Source of the DNA: Tubulanus polymorphus
Lineage: Eukaryota; Nemertea; Palaeonemertea; Tubulaniformes; Tubulanidae
Reading direction: 5' to 3'
Assembly (NCBI RefSeq): GCF_964204645.1
Contig: NC_134031.1
Span: forward strand, 17,171,307-17,235,306
Length of the DNA stretch: 64,000 nt
This document shows, piece by piece, positions 35,929-48,200 of this stretch. Each line of letters starts with the position of its first letter. Position 1 is the stretch's first letter. A model generated the notes under the pieces. The model did not search any database and had not been told where the DNA came from. It saw only the letters and a program-made list of their open reading frames with translations. Both the position numbers and the translations under genes were made by a program.

Positions 35929-37769
35929 TATGATGAACCGAGGAGGAACTACGCATGAAAATCGATCTGAATCTTTTTTTTAGAAAAAACGATAATTGAC
36001 AACTATCGATGACTGAGTGAATGGAGGCAGCCATTTACTTATTTTTCTACGAAGTTTAGGCATTTTAAAAATTGAAAATAGGGATAAATTTGTTAACAGA
36101 ATAATAATGATAATTTCATTCCATTTATTTGAATATATATATATATATAATATCGATCAGAGATAGATATTTGAAATATTTTCATCTTGATTATTTATAA
36201 CTAATACGTTTGATATAGGCATATTATTCTAAAGAGGATTTTGATTTGAAATTAAGGACGGTAAAAGATTTATCATAACTTTATGCTCTTGATGTTGATT
36301 CCTCCTCTTAATGTGTTATATTCGATTGGGTAGTGGTGTGTGTAAATTAGGAACCTTCTATGAGCCGTATGTGGGATCCAGCTTCACAGTTCTACTGGGT
36401 TAAGGTTTGACTTACAAAAAATTGGAAATGGGCAAATTTTCCTTCAATAGTGGCAACTGTGAAACTGCGTGTCCTGATCAAGTAATGCCGGTAAATATGG
36501 AGTAAATCGCTCATAAAATGTTGTTTATGGTCGAAGTCAAATTTCTGAGCGGGTACTGCAGTGGAACTTAACGTCAAGCGATCAATCAGGGTCAATAGAT
36601 TATTGAATGGACTATAGTAATTATAGTAAATAGATTTAAAGAGTTACACTTGTAGATACCGGTATATTTCACATATTGTGTGCACCTTATTTTCTAAATG
36701 CTTTAAGTACGACTACTAATTAGACAATTATTACAAATGATTATTTTTTGCCAGTTTGAAGGTAGTGAATGTACTCGTTGTTTGTTATTGATTGTATATA
36801 TATAAGATGATACTTACTGAGGATAATAAATTAATGTTTTATATATGTAAAAGTTGGACTAGTTTTCGGGTCACCTAAATAGTCGCGGATCAGTTTATTT
36901 TAACCTGGATTTTGATCTGTATATGATTAACAGTGATGTAGGCGCTTCCTTGGAATTATCTCCTTTAAAACTCCCTATATCCAGGAATGACTCATCTGTA
37001 GGGACCCTGTGTATTCAATTGTGGTTTTATCAGAAGTAGTTGCTGGATAAGTGTTTGCAACCAAATTAATCTTGCCCCCATTCATTGTCTCATTCAAAGC
37101 AGTTTGGAGGACAAGTTTCTGGGACCCATGGTCGTTGTTTTAACTGTAGGGCCTTCTATGAATGTAAACCCTGTTGCAATGCCATAAGCCATCTCGATCG
37201 TCAGATCTGGGAGACAAGTTTGGGCAGACTGAAGACTCCTTAATACGAGATACAATCAGATTTGCGATATTCTGCAAGGGAGTTTGTTTCCTCGCCATTT
37301 ATAGAAATCACAAACAAGTTCTGGATTTTTCAGTGAATATACAAATCATCATTTTATTACATATACCCATGCATCATATAGCGAGTAGTGACTATACAAA
37401 TTTGCTAAGTATATTATCTTTATTTACAATATCACAGCAGGTTTCGAATAGGAATACATCGTCACCATAAAATAAGCATTGAAATCACCTCAAATTTATT
37501 CATAGTTCGGTGAAAATATTCAGTAAGTCAGGGCGGAAAATTCTGAGTATCGTACGAAAAGATTTTCGACGTAACGAATGAAACTATGATTTTTCAAAGA
37601 AAAAAATGAGCTATTATTCCACGATGAACTGAGTACATTATTTAATATATATATATATATCTTAAAATGTTCATATGACAAACATATATGCACCAAAAGG
37701 AAATAAAACAATACATCCATAAAGAATTCATTCAATGAAATAATATACGCGTAATTATGATGAATATGA
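35929..37769. other. Convergent 3' flanks of ICMT and CFAP77
   Basis: ICMT AATAAA is at 36825-36830 (+). CFAP77 AATAAA is at 37500-37495 (-). The stretch has short (TA)n runs at 36135 and 37640, a reversed family C end near 36945-37010 and the CFAP77-like fragments at 37168-37271. No intact exon was found. Confidence 0.55.
37168..37271 (-). pseudogene. Degenerate duplicate fragments of CFAP77 exons 3 and 6
   Basis: 37168-37210 (accctgttgcaatgccataagcc...) resembles the end of CFAP77 exon 3 at 39054-39096 (taccttgttgcgatgccataaacc...). 37228-37271 (actgaagactccttaatacgagatacaatcag...) resembles exon 6 at 37799-37843 (accgaagactcctttacgcgagatacaatccg...). Each has several substitutions. Their order is reversed relative to the gene and exons 4-5 are absent, so they are remnants of rearranged duplication rather than a coding unit. 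Confidence 0.7.
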
Positions 37770-40000
37770 TTAACTCTTAGCAGATTCGTAGATTCCATGA
37801 CCGAAGACTCCTTTACGCGAGATACAATCCGATTTATGATGTTCGAACGCTTGATCGCGTGCTCTTCCGCTTCTGAACGTCTGTAGGTGAGGTTTAGCCT
37901 ATAAATGATTCATAAATGAATTGAATTATTAAATAATATTAGTAGAAGTATGGAATATCAACTGCTTTAACTGTCTGCTTTTAGCAGTTTGATACAGATA
38001 AACCACATTTTATACACTATAAAATGAATTTTGCAATTATATGTACTTCGATTGAGGCAAACATTATAGTCTATGTTTAGTCTATGTTCCTAAAACACAC
38101 CTTTTCGTTGAATTTTTGCATTTTCCACAATGGCCCCGGATCGACTGGGTTTTGGTAAGTGCGCAACAACGACGCTCTGGTTTCGTAAACTTTTCCGACC
38201 GTGTGCTTCTACAATGCGAGGAAAATATTATATTAGAATGATTCTCTTCAGGGTGAAACGGCCTCGTTTCACAAGCTTATTTTGTTCGCGAACACAAACC
38301 TTCGTTTCATCTTTTTCTCTCTTTGCTAGTTCAGATTGTTTACGTTCGTCGAGCCAACGGTCTTGATATTTATTTTCCAAAAGGTCGAAGATCGGAGTGG
38401 AAGGTCTGAAAGCGGAGACAATGAGGACGAAAACTTCTTATTAAGTCTTTACAAATTCTGATTTGATTTTAAAATCAAGTGAATTTACGATTTTGCAGTT
38501 ACGAAGAATTCACTCAATTCAGATCATTAGGAATCAATGAATTCAATCCTGTTTATAAGAACTATGGATTACAAGTCTGTGGAAATTCAGAATTTTCAGG
38601 TCTGGACTAACCAGGGCCCCGTTTCATACACATAGAATTAGTAGATCGACTATCTATAGAATAAGTATTCCTGTATCAAACCACAAATCCCAAGGATCAA
38701 ATTCAAAATTTATGTTTCATAGTGGATGTTTTTGTACCATAACATAAGTTCTCTATCCCTAGGAGAAAATTTGACCCAAAATAACCCATATTGCTACAGC
38801 GGAACCTCGTTACAATGAACTGAAATAAAACGATTCATCATATCTAACAAATAGGCCTATAGAAATTCTTCCCGAGTAGAACAATCCAATTAATTTCATA
38901 CCGGATATAGAAAATCAGTTATAACCAACAAATTTTCTGATGACGTGAAGTACATCGCAATGAGGTTCCAATGTAATGAAAAACATTAGTATCAAATTAT
39001 TCAATATCTTTGAATTTGGGTTTTACAGTTAGAGCTATGAATATAATAAGCCTACCTTGTTGCGATGCCATAAACCATCTGAGGCGGCAGTCGTCTGGTT
39101 CGTGTTTTATTTTTCTCCTCGTCCGACTGTCTCCTTCGAATATCGTGCGTAGCTCGGAAATGGTATTGTTCATTCGGTTGCGTGAGACCGGCCTGTACCG
39201 CCGCGCGATTTAAACTCTTGAAATCCCTCTCCGCTTTCTTTTCCTTCCTCCTGATCGGTAAAATGATCGAATCATCGGCGGATTTCTGTTTCCTCTCTTC
39301 TCCCGTATTCCAGCATCCCATTGCTGAAAATATTTTAACCATTTTTGAAAACAGACAAGTTCATCAAAGTGAAATGGAACTTATCATGTAGGCCTACTTA
39401 CCCTCACGTGCTCCTCCATCGTGGCCTTTGTTCGGCGTTCCAAATGTAAAATCTTCACCTCCTGGGAAATGATAACCACGACGCATTGGTTTACCAAGTC
39501 TTGGCTGAAACAAAACATGGACAGAAATTAGATCTAAATTACTAAATGATCTTACTTGCGCATCTTGACCTTCCCATTAGTAGGTATTAGGTATAGTCCT
39601 AGGGCCGGTTTTATTGACTGGTAGGCCTAATGGTATCTATTTCAACACTAGGGTTAACACAATTCATTTCCAATTAATTGAGTTAACCCTCGGGTTTAAG
39701 TTAATACCAGTCTATAAAACCGGGCACTGGACTAAAAGTAGTAATTCAAAAGTAAAGCGCAGTCGTTCAATGGTGTAATGATTGAGTCGAGATAAGAAGA
39801 GGAGGGGAGTTTGTACAAAAATTCAATTCTAATAGAATGAATCGGTTTGTAAAAATATCCAATTTCTATAGATTGGAATCAATCAATCTTGGAATGAAGT
39901 GAATACTTACAAGTAACAGTAATTGATTTTGGAGCATCGTCTCACGGTGACAACCGAGGACACCGGCTTTAGTATAACTGTAATCTAACGCTGAAGCCAT
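37770..40000 (-). CDS. CFAP77: CFAP77-like ciliary microtubule inner protein, 267 aa
   Basis: Exons: 40000-39911, 39504-39402, 39323-39056, 38405-38300, 38208-38101, 37898-37770 (804 nt). Family signature in order: MLQNQLLLLPRLGKPMRRGY, FTFGTPNKGHDGGAREAMGC, KAERDFKSLNRAAVQAGLTQ, YHFRATHDIRRR, LPPQMVYGIATRPSTPIFDL and a late RTYQNPVDPGPLWKM. These match the remembered CFAP77 pattern (xLGxxRxRGYxxPxxDFxYG, RDFxxLNRxAVxxGL, FGIxTRPSTP). CFAP77 binds inside the B-tubule of axonemal doublets and helps keep them stable. It has no membrane segment. It is head-to-head with the MetX gene; the nearest exon of that gene (non-coding) ends at about 40260. Confidence 0.88.
38797..38973. mobile_element. 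MITE family I, diverged copy in a CFAP77 intron
   Basis: (TA)CAGCGGAACCTCGTTACAATG at one end and GCAATGAGGTTCCAATG(TA) at the other. It has the same layout as 14049-14218, including ttataaccaacaaattttctgat versus gttataacgaacagattttctgat. Confidence 0.75.
39602..39725. mobile_element. Short TIR element in CFAP77 intron 1
   Basis: GGGCCGGTTTTATTGACTGGTA is mirrored by TACCAGTCTATAAAACCGGGC. The centre carries a second inverted pair (aacactagggttaac / gttaaccctcgggtt). At 124 bp it is foldable over most of its length. Confidence 0.75.
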
Positions 40001-40547
40001 GATTACCCGCTCCTGGTGCGTTTGAGATGAAAGTTCTCAGTTCACTAGGACAGCAGTTTACAGATGTTGTTTATGTGTCATCACCACGGCGACGACTAAG
40101 AATCGCGCGGCATACGCTACGGACCTCTGATCCTCAGTCCGTGCCTACGTCCGTTTCGTGAAGAAGTGGCGGATGTTGAGATGGCTCCACAATCAATGAA
40201 AGTATATTGAATATTCATTCGTTCGCGCAAACTAACTTAAATAGGGCTCTCTTTCAGCTGGTAAGTATTCAATAATACTATTTCGATGTAAAATTGATTA
40301 TAATTCTTCTTATGTATTTTACTTCCTTACTGAGGTTAGAATCTATTATACATAATTTCTTCTCTAAATTTAGGCCTATTATGGTTTAAAACTTGTTTCG
40401 TGGAATGTCAATATTGACAATAAGTCAACAACAAGAGGTCACAAATTCAATGTCGAATGAAGGATATTTTTGCTGAGTGATCAATTGAATTTTTGATCGT
40501 GAGTTTTTTTCAGATCATCTCGATCAGTGAAAGTCTTCAAGATCGAA
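40001..40547. promoter_or_regulatory. Divergent promoter region CFAP77 (-) / MetX (+), with a 5' non-coding exon
   Basis: There are 547 bp between start codons. On the plus strand a consensus donor (CAGCTG|GTAAGTATT, after 40260) and the acceptor ttttttttcag at about 40512 predict a non-coding first exon ending at about 40260 and an intron before the ATG exon. The transcripts therefore probably start within about 250 bp of each other. Confidence 0.5.
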
Positions 40548-43500
40548 ATGTCGTTGCCGACAACAGTGTTGGGTACAATTTTGCGAAAAAGATGCCCTCG
40601 ACTACTTTCCACTGGCGTTGGCGGCACATCCCACTACCTGCGGTCAACGGATTCCGGACAATACAGAAGACCAATCAGATCATTTTCCAAAACATCCGAT
40701 TCGAAAAAGTCTAGCGCTTCGTTAAGCAAACAAGTAGAACTACCGAAAACCGAAATATTCGGTGATTTTAAGGGTTTAGTGACTGACTTTCCCTGCATGT
40801 TGAACAAGTAAGTATCGTGTGAAATATACTACAGTCAATTCCTTATATAGTTACAGCAAGCTGCTTAGAATTATTCTTCCCTGAATTTTGCTCCAAAGTC
40901 TACTGAGGCTCAGGCAATAGTTAGTTACCTAATCGTTGGTTGTAAGCTTTAATTATCAGATGAGCTTATACCAAAGAGGTGGTTTTTGACAGGTTATTGA
41001 CTAGGCCTACTCGGTCCTTTTATTAGTAAATCTAATTTCTGATGTTTTCTCTCATTTCAGTCCGTCCACGGGACCGGAGCCAGTCTACGATGAAATCGTA
41101 TCTGGTTATCAAGTATACCGCAATTCGGAGCCGTTCCACATGCATTTCAGTAACGGATTATTACCGGCTACGAAAATAGCTTACGAAACGTGGGGTGAAT
41201 TGAACGCAGCTAAAGATAACGCTGTCTTAATCTTTACTGGTCTTTCGGGTAGCTCTCATGCCAGGAGTCACGAGGTAGGCCTAGTTAGTTACCTAATCGT
41301 TGGTGGTAATCTTTTTATAATCGAATGGGCTTATGTGGTTTGAAAATATCCGATTGTGAAACTAAACCACAGACAGGTTACTGACTAGAGGTAGGCCTAG
41401 GAATTGTTTAATTCAATTTGAATTGACTATAGACTCGTGAGCTGAAGTCTGATGCTGACCTATTCTGATAGCCATAAATTCCGGTTTTAAATATTTTCAA
41501 AAATTTTTGGGGGTTCTAAGACTTACTGTTGTACTGGTAGACCCTCTGTTTTCATTAGGAGTTAGCATTATCGTTTAGGCCTAATTTATTTTCTAGGGTA
41601 GTCCTGCTCCTGGTTGGTGGGAGAAGTTCATCGGGCCCGGCTGCGCTGTTGATACTAACAAATTCTTCGTGATTTGCGCTAATCACCTCGGAGGATGCTA
41701 TGGAAGCAGGTAATTGAAAAACAAAATCTGAAATACATCTGCTTCTTCACTTAGCAAGTCTACAAAACAAATACTACTTATCTATTCCAGTGGGCCATCT
41801 TCTAGAAATCCAGTTACTGGAAAGGTTTGTGTTCAATTTGTTTTCTTTATGAAAAATATATTTCGTCTAATAAGTGTGTGTTGCCCATTCAGGAAAAAAT
41901 GAGGCTGTTACATCAGTAAATATGAGCAAAAACAAATTAATTTTAGTATTATTTGGTAAATTAGATATCTATTGATGTACATTATTTAGGACAGAAATTA
42001 TATGATACCTGTTTTGATGATTAATTTGAGCCAGTTCCACAGTGGAGCGGGTTTTAATTTGACCATCATTTAAAATCAACACCACTATCAAACTCTACTT
42101 TACCGGTACAATATTGTGTGTTCTGACTTTTTCAGTTCTCTATTGTAGCCTTACGCGACATCCTTCCCTGTAACATCGGTCATTGATATGGTGAAGTTTC
42201 AATTTCAACTTCTCGATCATTTGGGAATCGATAAATTATACGCAGCCGTTGGCTCGTCACTGGGTGGAATGTGTTCGCTTGCCGCTGGTTGCCTTTATCC
42301 TGAAAGAGTTAATTGGTAGGTTTCAATCTCTTTTACACAACGTCATTAGGTCGTCTGCATTCGCACAGATTTAGAAAGCATTTATAAAAAAGCCCCACAA
42401 TATTAAAGATTGACTGTAGAACTTGCTTTAAACATTCATTACTAAAAAGAGTTTCATGATTCATTTTTGAATACCGGTGAATCTTTGAATTGATTTTCGA
42501 ATAAATCTCTGAAATGACAGAAGCATTCTACCCAGAACATCAGTCTAACTGATCTTTGTTTCTAGTTTCTAATGATTTTTATGTCTTTTTATTTACATTA
42601 CGTAGTAGTACACTATGACTAGCCTAAATTTCACTTTATTCACTCGTATTATTTTCTCATTGTATTAGTATAGTGTCGATATCAGGAGCTGCTAGATCTC
42701 ACCCGACTAGTATAGCATTGCGGTATCTACAGCGTCGAACTATCATGTCCGATCCCAATTGGAAGAAAGGCTATTATTACGGAGATAAATACCCTCGTAT
42801 GGGTATGAAGATCGCGCGGTGAGTTTTTGTCAGTTGATACTATTTGGGCGGCCACTTACCTGGAAATCCGAGAAAGGTGAAGGAATTTTCTTTTCTTTAA
42901 AAAAGTCAGAGAATAGGGAATTTTGTAGAAAAAAGAGCTAGAAATCAGGGAATCCTGACTGTAATTGTGACTAGGCAAGAAATCAATGAGGTTTGTCTTG
43001 CAAGGGAATTCAGTCCATGCAATGCTGTTTATTTAAGCTACGAACAACAGAATGTTTGCTGAAAGGGAATCGAGTATATGAATGATTCGTATGATTCCAT
43101 ATTTTTCAGTGAAATTGCCACGATCAGTTATCGCAGTGGGCCGGAATGGAACCAACGTTTCGCGCGCAAGAAAATCAATCCCGATACCGATCCGAGTCTC
43201 TGTCCTACGTTTCTGATTGAAAGCTACATCGATTACCAAGGAGAATCGTTCTGCATGAAATACGATCCGAATTCCCTCCTGTACATCTCTAAGGTATAGC
43301 AAAGCCTCGTGCTTAAACTATACTAACTATGCGGTAGTCTGATGTTTTTGGACTGGAAGATTTTCTTTGACTTTGACTACTTTGAGAAAGTCGAATTTTC
43401 AAGCTTTTGAATGAAAACTGTAACTTGAAAAAGAATAATCTTTCATATGTTCGCTTAGCCTATAATCACTAGGGAGAGGGTGAGGTTTACACGTATTTTG

Positions 43501-44587
43501 ACTTGCAGCTATGTTTTGATTCACCTTCAATCATTTGGACCATAAGAATGTTATAGCGAGTTTTTCAAATTTAAAAATCTGACTTTGGGAGAGAAATGCA
43601 TTTGAAACCAAGGAGAAAAAAACAACCCAACATTTTCCTCTGTTTTGAGCATTTGTCCAAGTTTTGCACAGTTTATTGTATAAACCTTCTACTAAATACA
43701 AAATCTCTTTTATCATATACGGTATTCCTTTCAGGCAATGGATCTGTTTGATTTGTCGGATGGATATTCGTCTTTAGCCGAAGGTATGTCGGTTATTCGT
43801 TGTCCGGTTTTGGTCATCGGTGTTCAGAGTGATATTCTGTTTCCTATTCATCAACAACGCGAGATTGCTTCAACGCTGAAAAATGCCGGTTAGTGCTGTA
43901 AACATTTACACGTTCTATTCTACAATTGACTCTTATCAATTTTCTACTGACCGAATCGATGAACAGCTTGTGTTGGTTGAAAAACATCAGTTCTCTGTGA
44001 CAAATCTTTACTCAATACTCGGATGCAGATTTCGGAGGCGGTCCGGATCCCTGCCTTTCCACTGAGGTTACCCTTTTCGTCAAGCCAGATATAGTTAAAA
44101 CCTGCAAATGTGACACTCGTCCTCTCGGAATTTACATCTTTTAGAATGTATTTCTTCGAGAAGATATATACACTGATGTCTGGTCGCCGTTGACAGACAT
44201 TGGCTGCTTTATCCTAAAAAAATGCCTTTTCTTTTCTTCTATACCCCAGCCTTCCAATTTTCCTAGATCTGCACACATGATACCATCCAAACTGTAGAAA
44301 ATATATTATCTTTTGAATGCGTTTCTATTGTTAATTCAAGGTAACAAATCGGTCACTTATTTCGAGCTGGATTCGATCTATGGTCACGATACGTTTCTGC
44401 TGGATTTGAATGGTGTCGGAGCTGGGGTCAAGGTACGATTGTCGATCGAACTGAACTTTCACTCATTGAACCTACTCTAAGTTGAATATAATGTTCGTTA
44501 TTCATTTATCTATATTTTCAGGGATTTTTGGAGACGGACTTGTCCGAGGTGCACAAACCTGTCAAGCCACGTAATCAGTCTTCATGA
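40548..44587 (+). CDS. MetX-family homoserine/serine O-acyltransferase, 477 aa
   Basis: Ten exons: 40548-40807, 41061-41274, 41597-41709, 41791-41824 (34 bp), 42149-42315, 42669-42818, 43110-43293, 43735-43888, 44341-44432, 44522-44587 (1434 nt). It is an alpha/beta hydrolase of the MetX group, which transfers acetyl or succinyl to the hydroxyl of homoserine or serine. Motifs: [50 protein letters not shown], nucleophile elbow GSSLGG (Ser244), [10 protein letters not shown] (Asp407), GHDTFLL (His441); the triad is complete. The first 40 residues are basic and Ser/Thr-rich ([20 protein letters not shown]), suggesting a mitochondrial presequence as in some fungal serine acetyltransferases of this family. 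It has many introns of ordinary animal type, so it is not a bacterial contaminant. The substrate cannot be decided from sequence by eye. Confidence 0.9.
44100..44275. repeat. Dispersed repeat K, second copy in a MetX intron
   Basis: It shares ordered blocks with 25262-25600 in ATAT1 (atgtatttcttc ... acactgatgtctggtc ... ttttcttttcttctataccccagccttccaattttcc). The family is not recognised. Confidence 0.5.
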
Positions 44588-45260
44588 TAACAGGATTATA
44601 GACATACCTGTATTTATTTTCTATACACTATATTGGTGCTCTCTTTGTCTACAGTGAAATAAATCGGAACTTTTATGTGAACTTGCAGTTGTTGATATCA
44701 TGACATATTGCTAATTGATATTGCCGCTGTCTGTATTGATTATCAGGATGAACCCGATCATATTGTATTAAATAAGACATATTATATTATACATGTGCTA
44801 GAAATAATATACTCGTATTCATTATTTTGATACATGAAATACTAAGATTTATCTTTCTTTCCTTTTTTGATGGATAGCTGTGGATGTTTAGTTCACTTAA
44901 TCAAAATCTCTGTGGAAATTGGGCCAAATTGTCTGCGTGCACCAGCATATGCACTATGCAGCGTGCACTATGCTCCGACATTGAGCCATTCGAGCACTAA
45001 GTCAGGTAACCCTCCAGATGTTTTGAATACACCGAAGGCTTAGTGCCCGGCCCTTTGTGAGGCAGCCGGTGAGAAATAGTTAGCGAACTAAATACCTATT
45101 ACCTATTACGAATAACTACATGGACGAATAGACACCGGTACTAATAAGCGTCCGTTGCCGTTGCCGTGATGTAAAACAGGGCCGTAGATAGTCCACAGGC
45201 GTGTTTTATGGATTCCTCAAAATTAGTACAGCGAATTGTCAACGAAATAACGCAAAAATC
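44588..45260. other. Spacer between MetX and ABCF3 (same strand)
   Basis: MetX AATAAA is at 44658-44663, 71 nt past the stop. The remaining roughly 600 bp would hold the ABCF3 promoter and 5' UTR. The sequence gcaccagcatatgcactatgcagcgtgcactatgc near 44938 is locally repetitive. Nothing else is seen. Confidence 0.5.
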
Positions 45261-48200
45261 ATGGCCGCATCATCAACGTACATGAAAATAATTTCGGAGT
45301 TTTTCCCAACGATTGACGGTGAAATATACCAATACGTTAACGGTAAAGTATATTTGACGATTGTGCACCAATTCTTTTTATACCGTATCCACTTATTTGT
45401 TGTAAAATGAAAATATGCAGTGGACAAGTGGTAAAAATCCGATTCGATCATCATCATCATCATCGTTCGTTTCGGACCAGCACCTATATAGTACGCACTA
45501 ATCTCATCTGCTGTACCCTCGGCTTCAGTAACTGTCTGTGCTGTGGTTGAGTTTCACGATTGGATATTTTCACAAACCACAGGTTATAGAAGTTTACCAC
45601 CAACGATTAGGTGACCAACTATTCTAAACCCTGCTGGGCTCGGTTTCATGAAAAAGGTTAAGTTTGAATTGTTGTCCTCATTGAAGGCATGAAGTAACCA
45701 ATAGCAATTACACCAAAAATTTGACTTAAAGTGAAACTGGGCCCAGGCCTAACCCAATCGAAACCCTAGCCCTATACCATGTTGTTGTGTGATCGCGGCT
45801 TTACATTGTAGATAGATAGGCCTAATAAGTTATCAACATTTTGATTGACATGACTCCTAGAATTTGTTACTTTTCTCCTGGAAAACTGGCAAACATCTGG
45901 AATTCCAGTTGCCCTGAAGTGTACGAACCCTGGAATGAAATAATTGTTTTGTTGTCTTAATCAGTATATCTTCTAATATATGGCCTAAAGATTTTGGTAA
46001 AATAGCGTTTACTAAAGTAATGCTGTGTTGGCAAAATATCCACTTCCTTAAAGTGTTGATTTATGCCTACGTACCCATGTTAGCCAACTAATTTTATTTT
46101 TTTATAAATTTCATCGCAGGAGTCTTAGACACAAGCGCTGAGCATTTTGACACATCAGATGATGTTTATGATGCTATCGGGGACGTACTCAAAGAGGTCG
46201 ATGAAGACAAAACTGATGAAGAAATCATGAAACTATGTGACAGGATGATCAACATCATGAAGGGGTAAGGGATTAACCAGTTATGCTGTAGTCGGCTATT
46301 TGAAAGTCAGTCGTTTCTGATTATTGGCAAATTTGAGAAAATATCAAACAGTGTTCAAGAAGGATTAGCCTAGGCTTTTAGATTATACTATTGGCAAATT
46401 TGGCAAATCCTTGAGGAAAAGATATTTTGTAGTTGCCTTCAATTGTTTTGACAATCATTATGAAATGTTTATGTAAGATTTTCAGATCCAGATTAAACTA
46501 AGCCAAATAAAGCTACCGGTACAGGTCTGGATGTAAAACAACTGATAGAATGTATATTTAATTCTTTCATACCTTGTAATTGAAGGGGTGATTTAAATAG
46601 CGGCGCTGCTCACAAGGCATTGGATGCCCCCATTCACCTGGGACAGTTAGCTGAAAATATGGCCAATCGTAGTGAAGAAACTGCGAGTATATGGCTAGTC
46701 AACAAAGATCGGGAAACTGTAAGTGACAATATATATTGTTTAAGAAGAAAATTCAATATCTTGAATGTTCTCTTCAAGAGGTTTTAAAGGTGGCACCTGT
46801 CAAAAATCTGCCGTATATGAATCACTGTTCTATCACCACTGATTATTGTTTTGTCCTGTAGTAAGCTAATCCTTTCAGTGCTAGAGATGATTTGAAAATT
46901 CTTAAGTATTCCACTACAGTGTGTTGTGTAATGGGCATATCACTATAGTGCATCTAAACCGTGGCGCAGTGTATTGTCAGTTACAAATATTTCATTATGT
47001 TTGACATCTTTAGATAGAGATAAAAACTACTAACAACTAATGACATCAATACTCCAGCAAAATCCATCACCGATTTATACACTGCACTGAAGTGTAGACG
47101 CACTGAAAGAAGTAACTTGGCAGATACCAACAGATTGCACCAAAAATGATATAATTTCTGATAAAGAATGAATGCATTCCCTCTAAAGAAAATACCAGCA
47201 TTTGAAGAAAGCAAGCCGGCATGTTTCAAAAGCATTTGAAGTTGATTTGTTTGATGTATACTGTTCTTTCTTTCATCAGCAAGTTGATCAGAAGAAGTTA
47301 GAAAAAGCGGAAGCGAAACTGCGGCAAAAACAACAGAAAGTTGATGTTCCTGTGATTAAACCTGTCTCAAATGGGTAAGAGTTTAAATAGAGATGGAATA
47401 TATCACGAGCCAAAGACGTTTGTTTGGCCAAAGACGGCATTTAGAATCGCGTTTAATCGATTTTCAGTGATATGGCGAGTGCTAGTCAGATGTCTGATCG
47501 TAAAGTCGACAGAATGGAAACATCCGGCAGCAATAAAACTTACGATATACGCATTGAAAATTTCGACATTTCATACGGAGACAAGTAAGTTACACGCATA
47601 CGATAGGAATAATCCTATTTGAAATAGGTTTTTAATACGGTAGATGTCTTGTATCGCTACATTTGAGATGAGTGTATGAAAAAAACCTGTGCTATTCTTA
47701 TTTTTAGAAAACTTTTAATCGGCGCGGATATGAATTTAAACTTCGGACGTAGATACGGTTTGATCGGCAGAAATGGAAAGGGAAAAACTACACTTTTGCG
47801 AATGTTGTCAAAGTACGTAAGTCTAGTGCCTCATTTGTCATGCTTAGATTATATGACTACTTACTATATGACTGTCAGTCAGTTTTATCCTAGTCAAAAT
47901 TGTTTCATAATTGAATTGTATTCATAGAGGTATTTTCAGGGTGGCCACTTAACTGGAAATCAGGGAAAAGTCAGGGAAATTTCTTTTCTCTAAAAAAGTC
48001 AGGGAATAGTCGGGGAATTTTGTTTAAAATAGAAAAGGCTTAAAATCAGGGAAAAGTCTGGGAAGTTTGTTGCGATTACTAGATCATGCGTAAAATCCAA
48101 CAGTTTCCGTCTATGCAGATCAAGTTAGGGAAAACAACGTGCATTTCAGGGAATAGTCATGGAAAAAAGTCAAATAAAAATGGCCAACCTGATTTAGATG

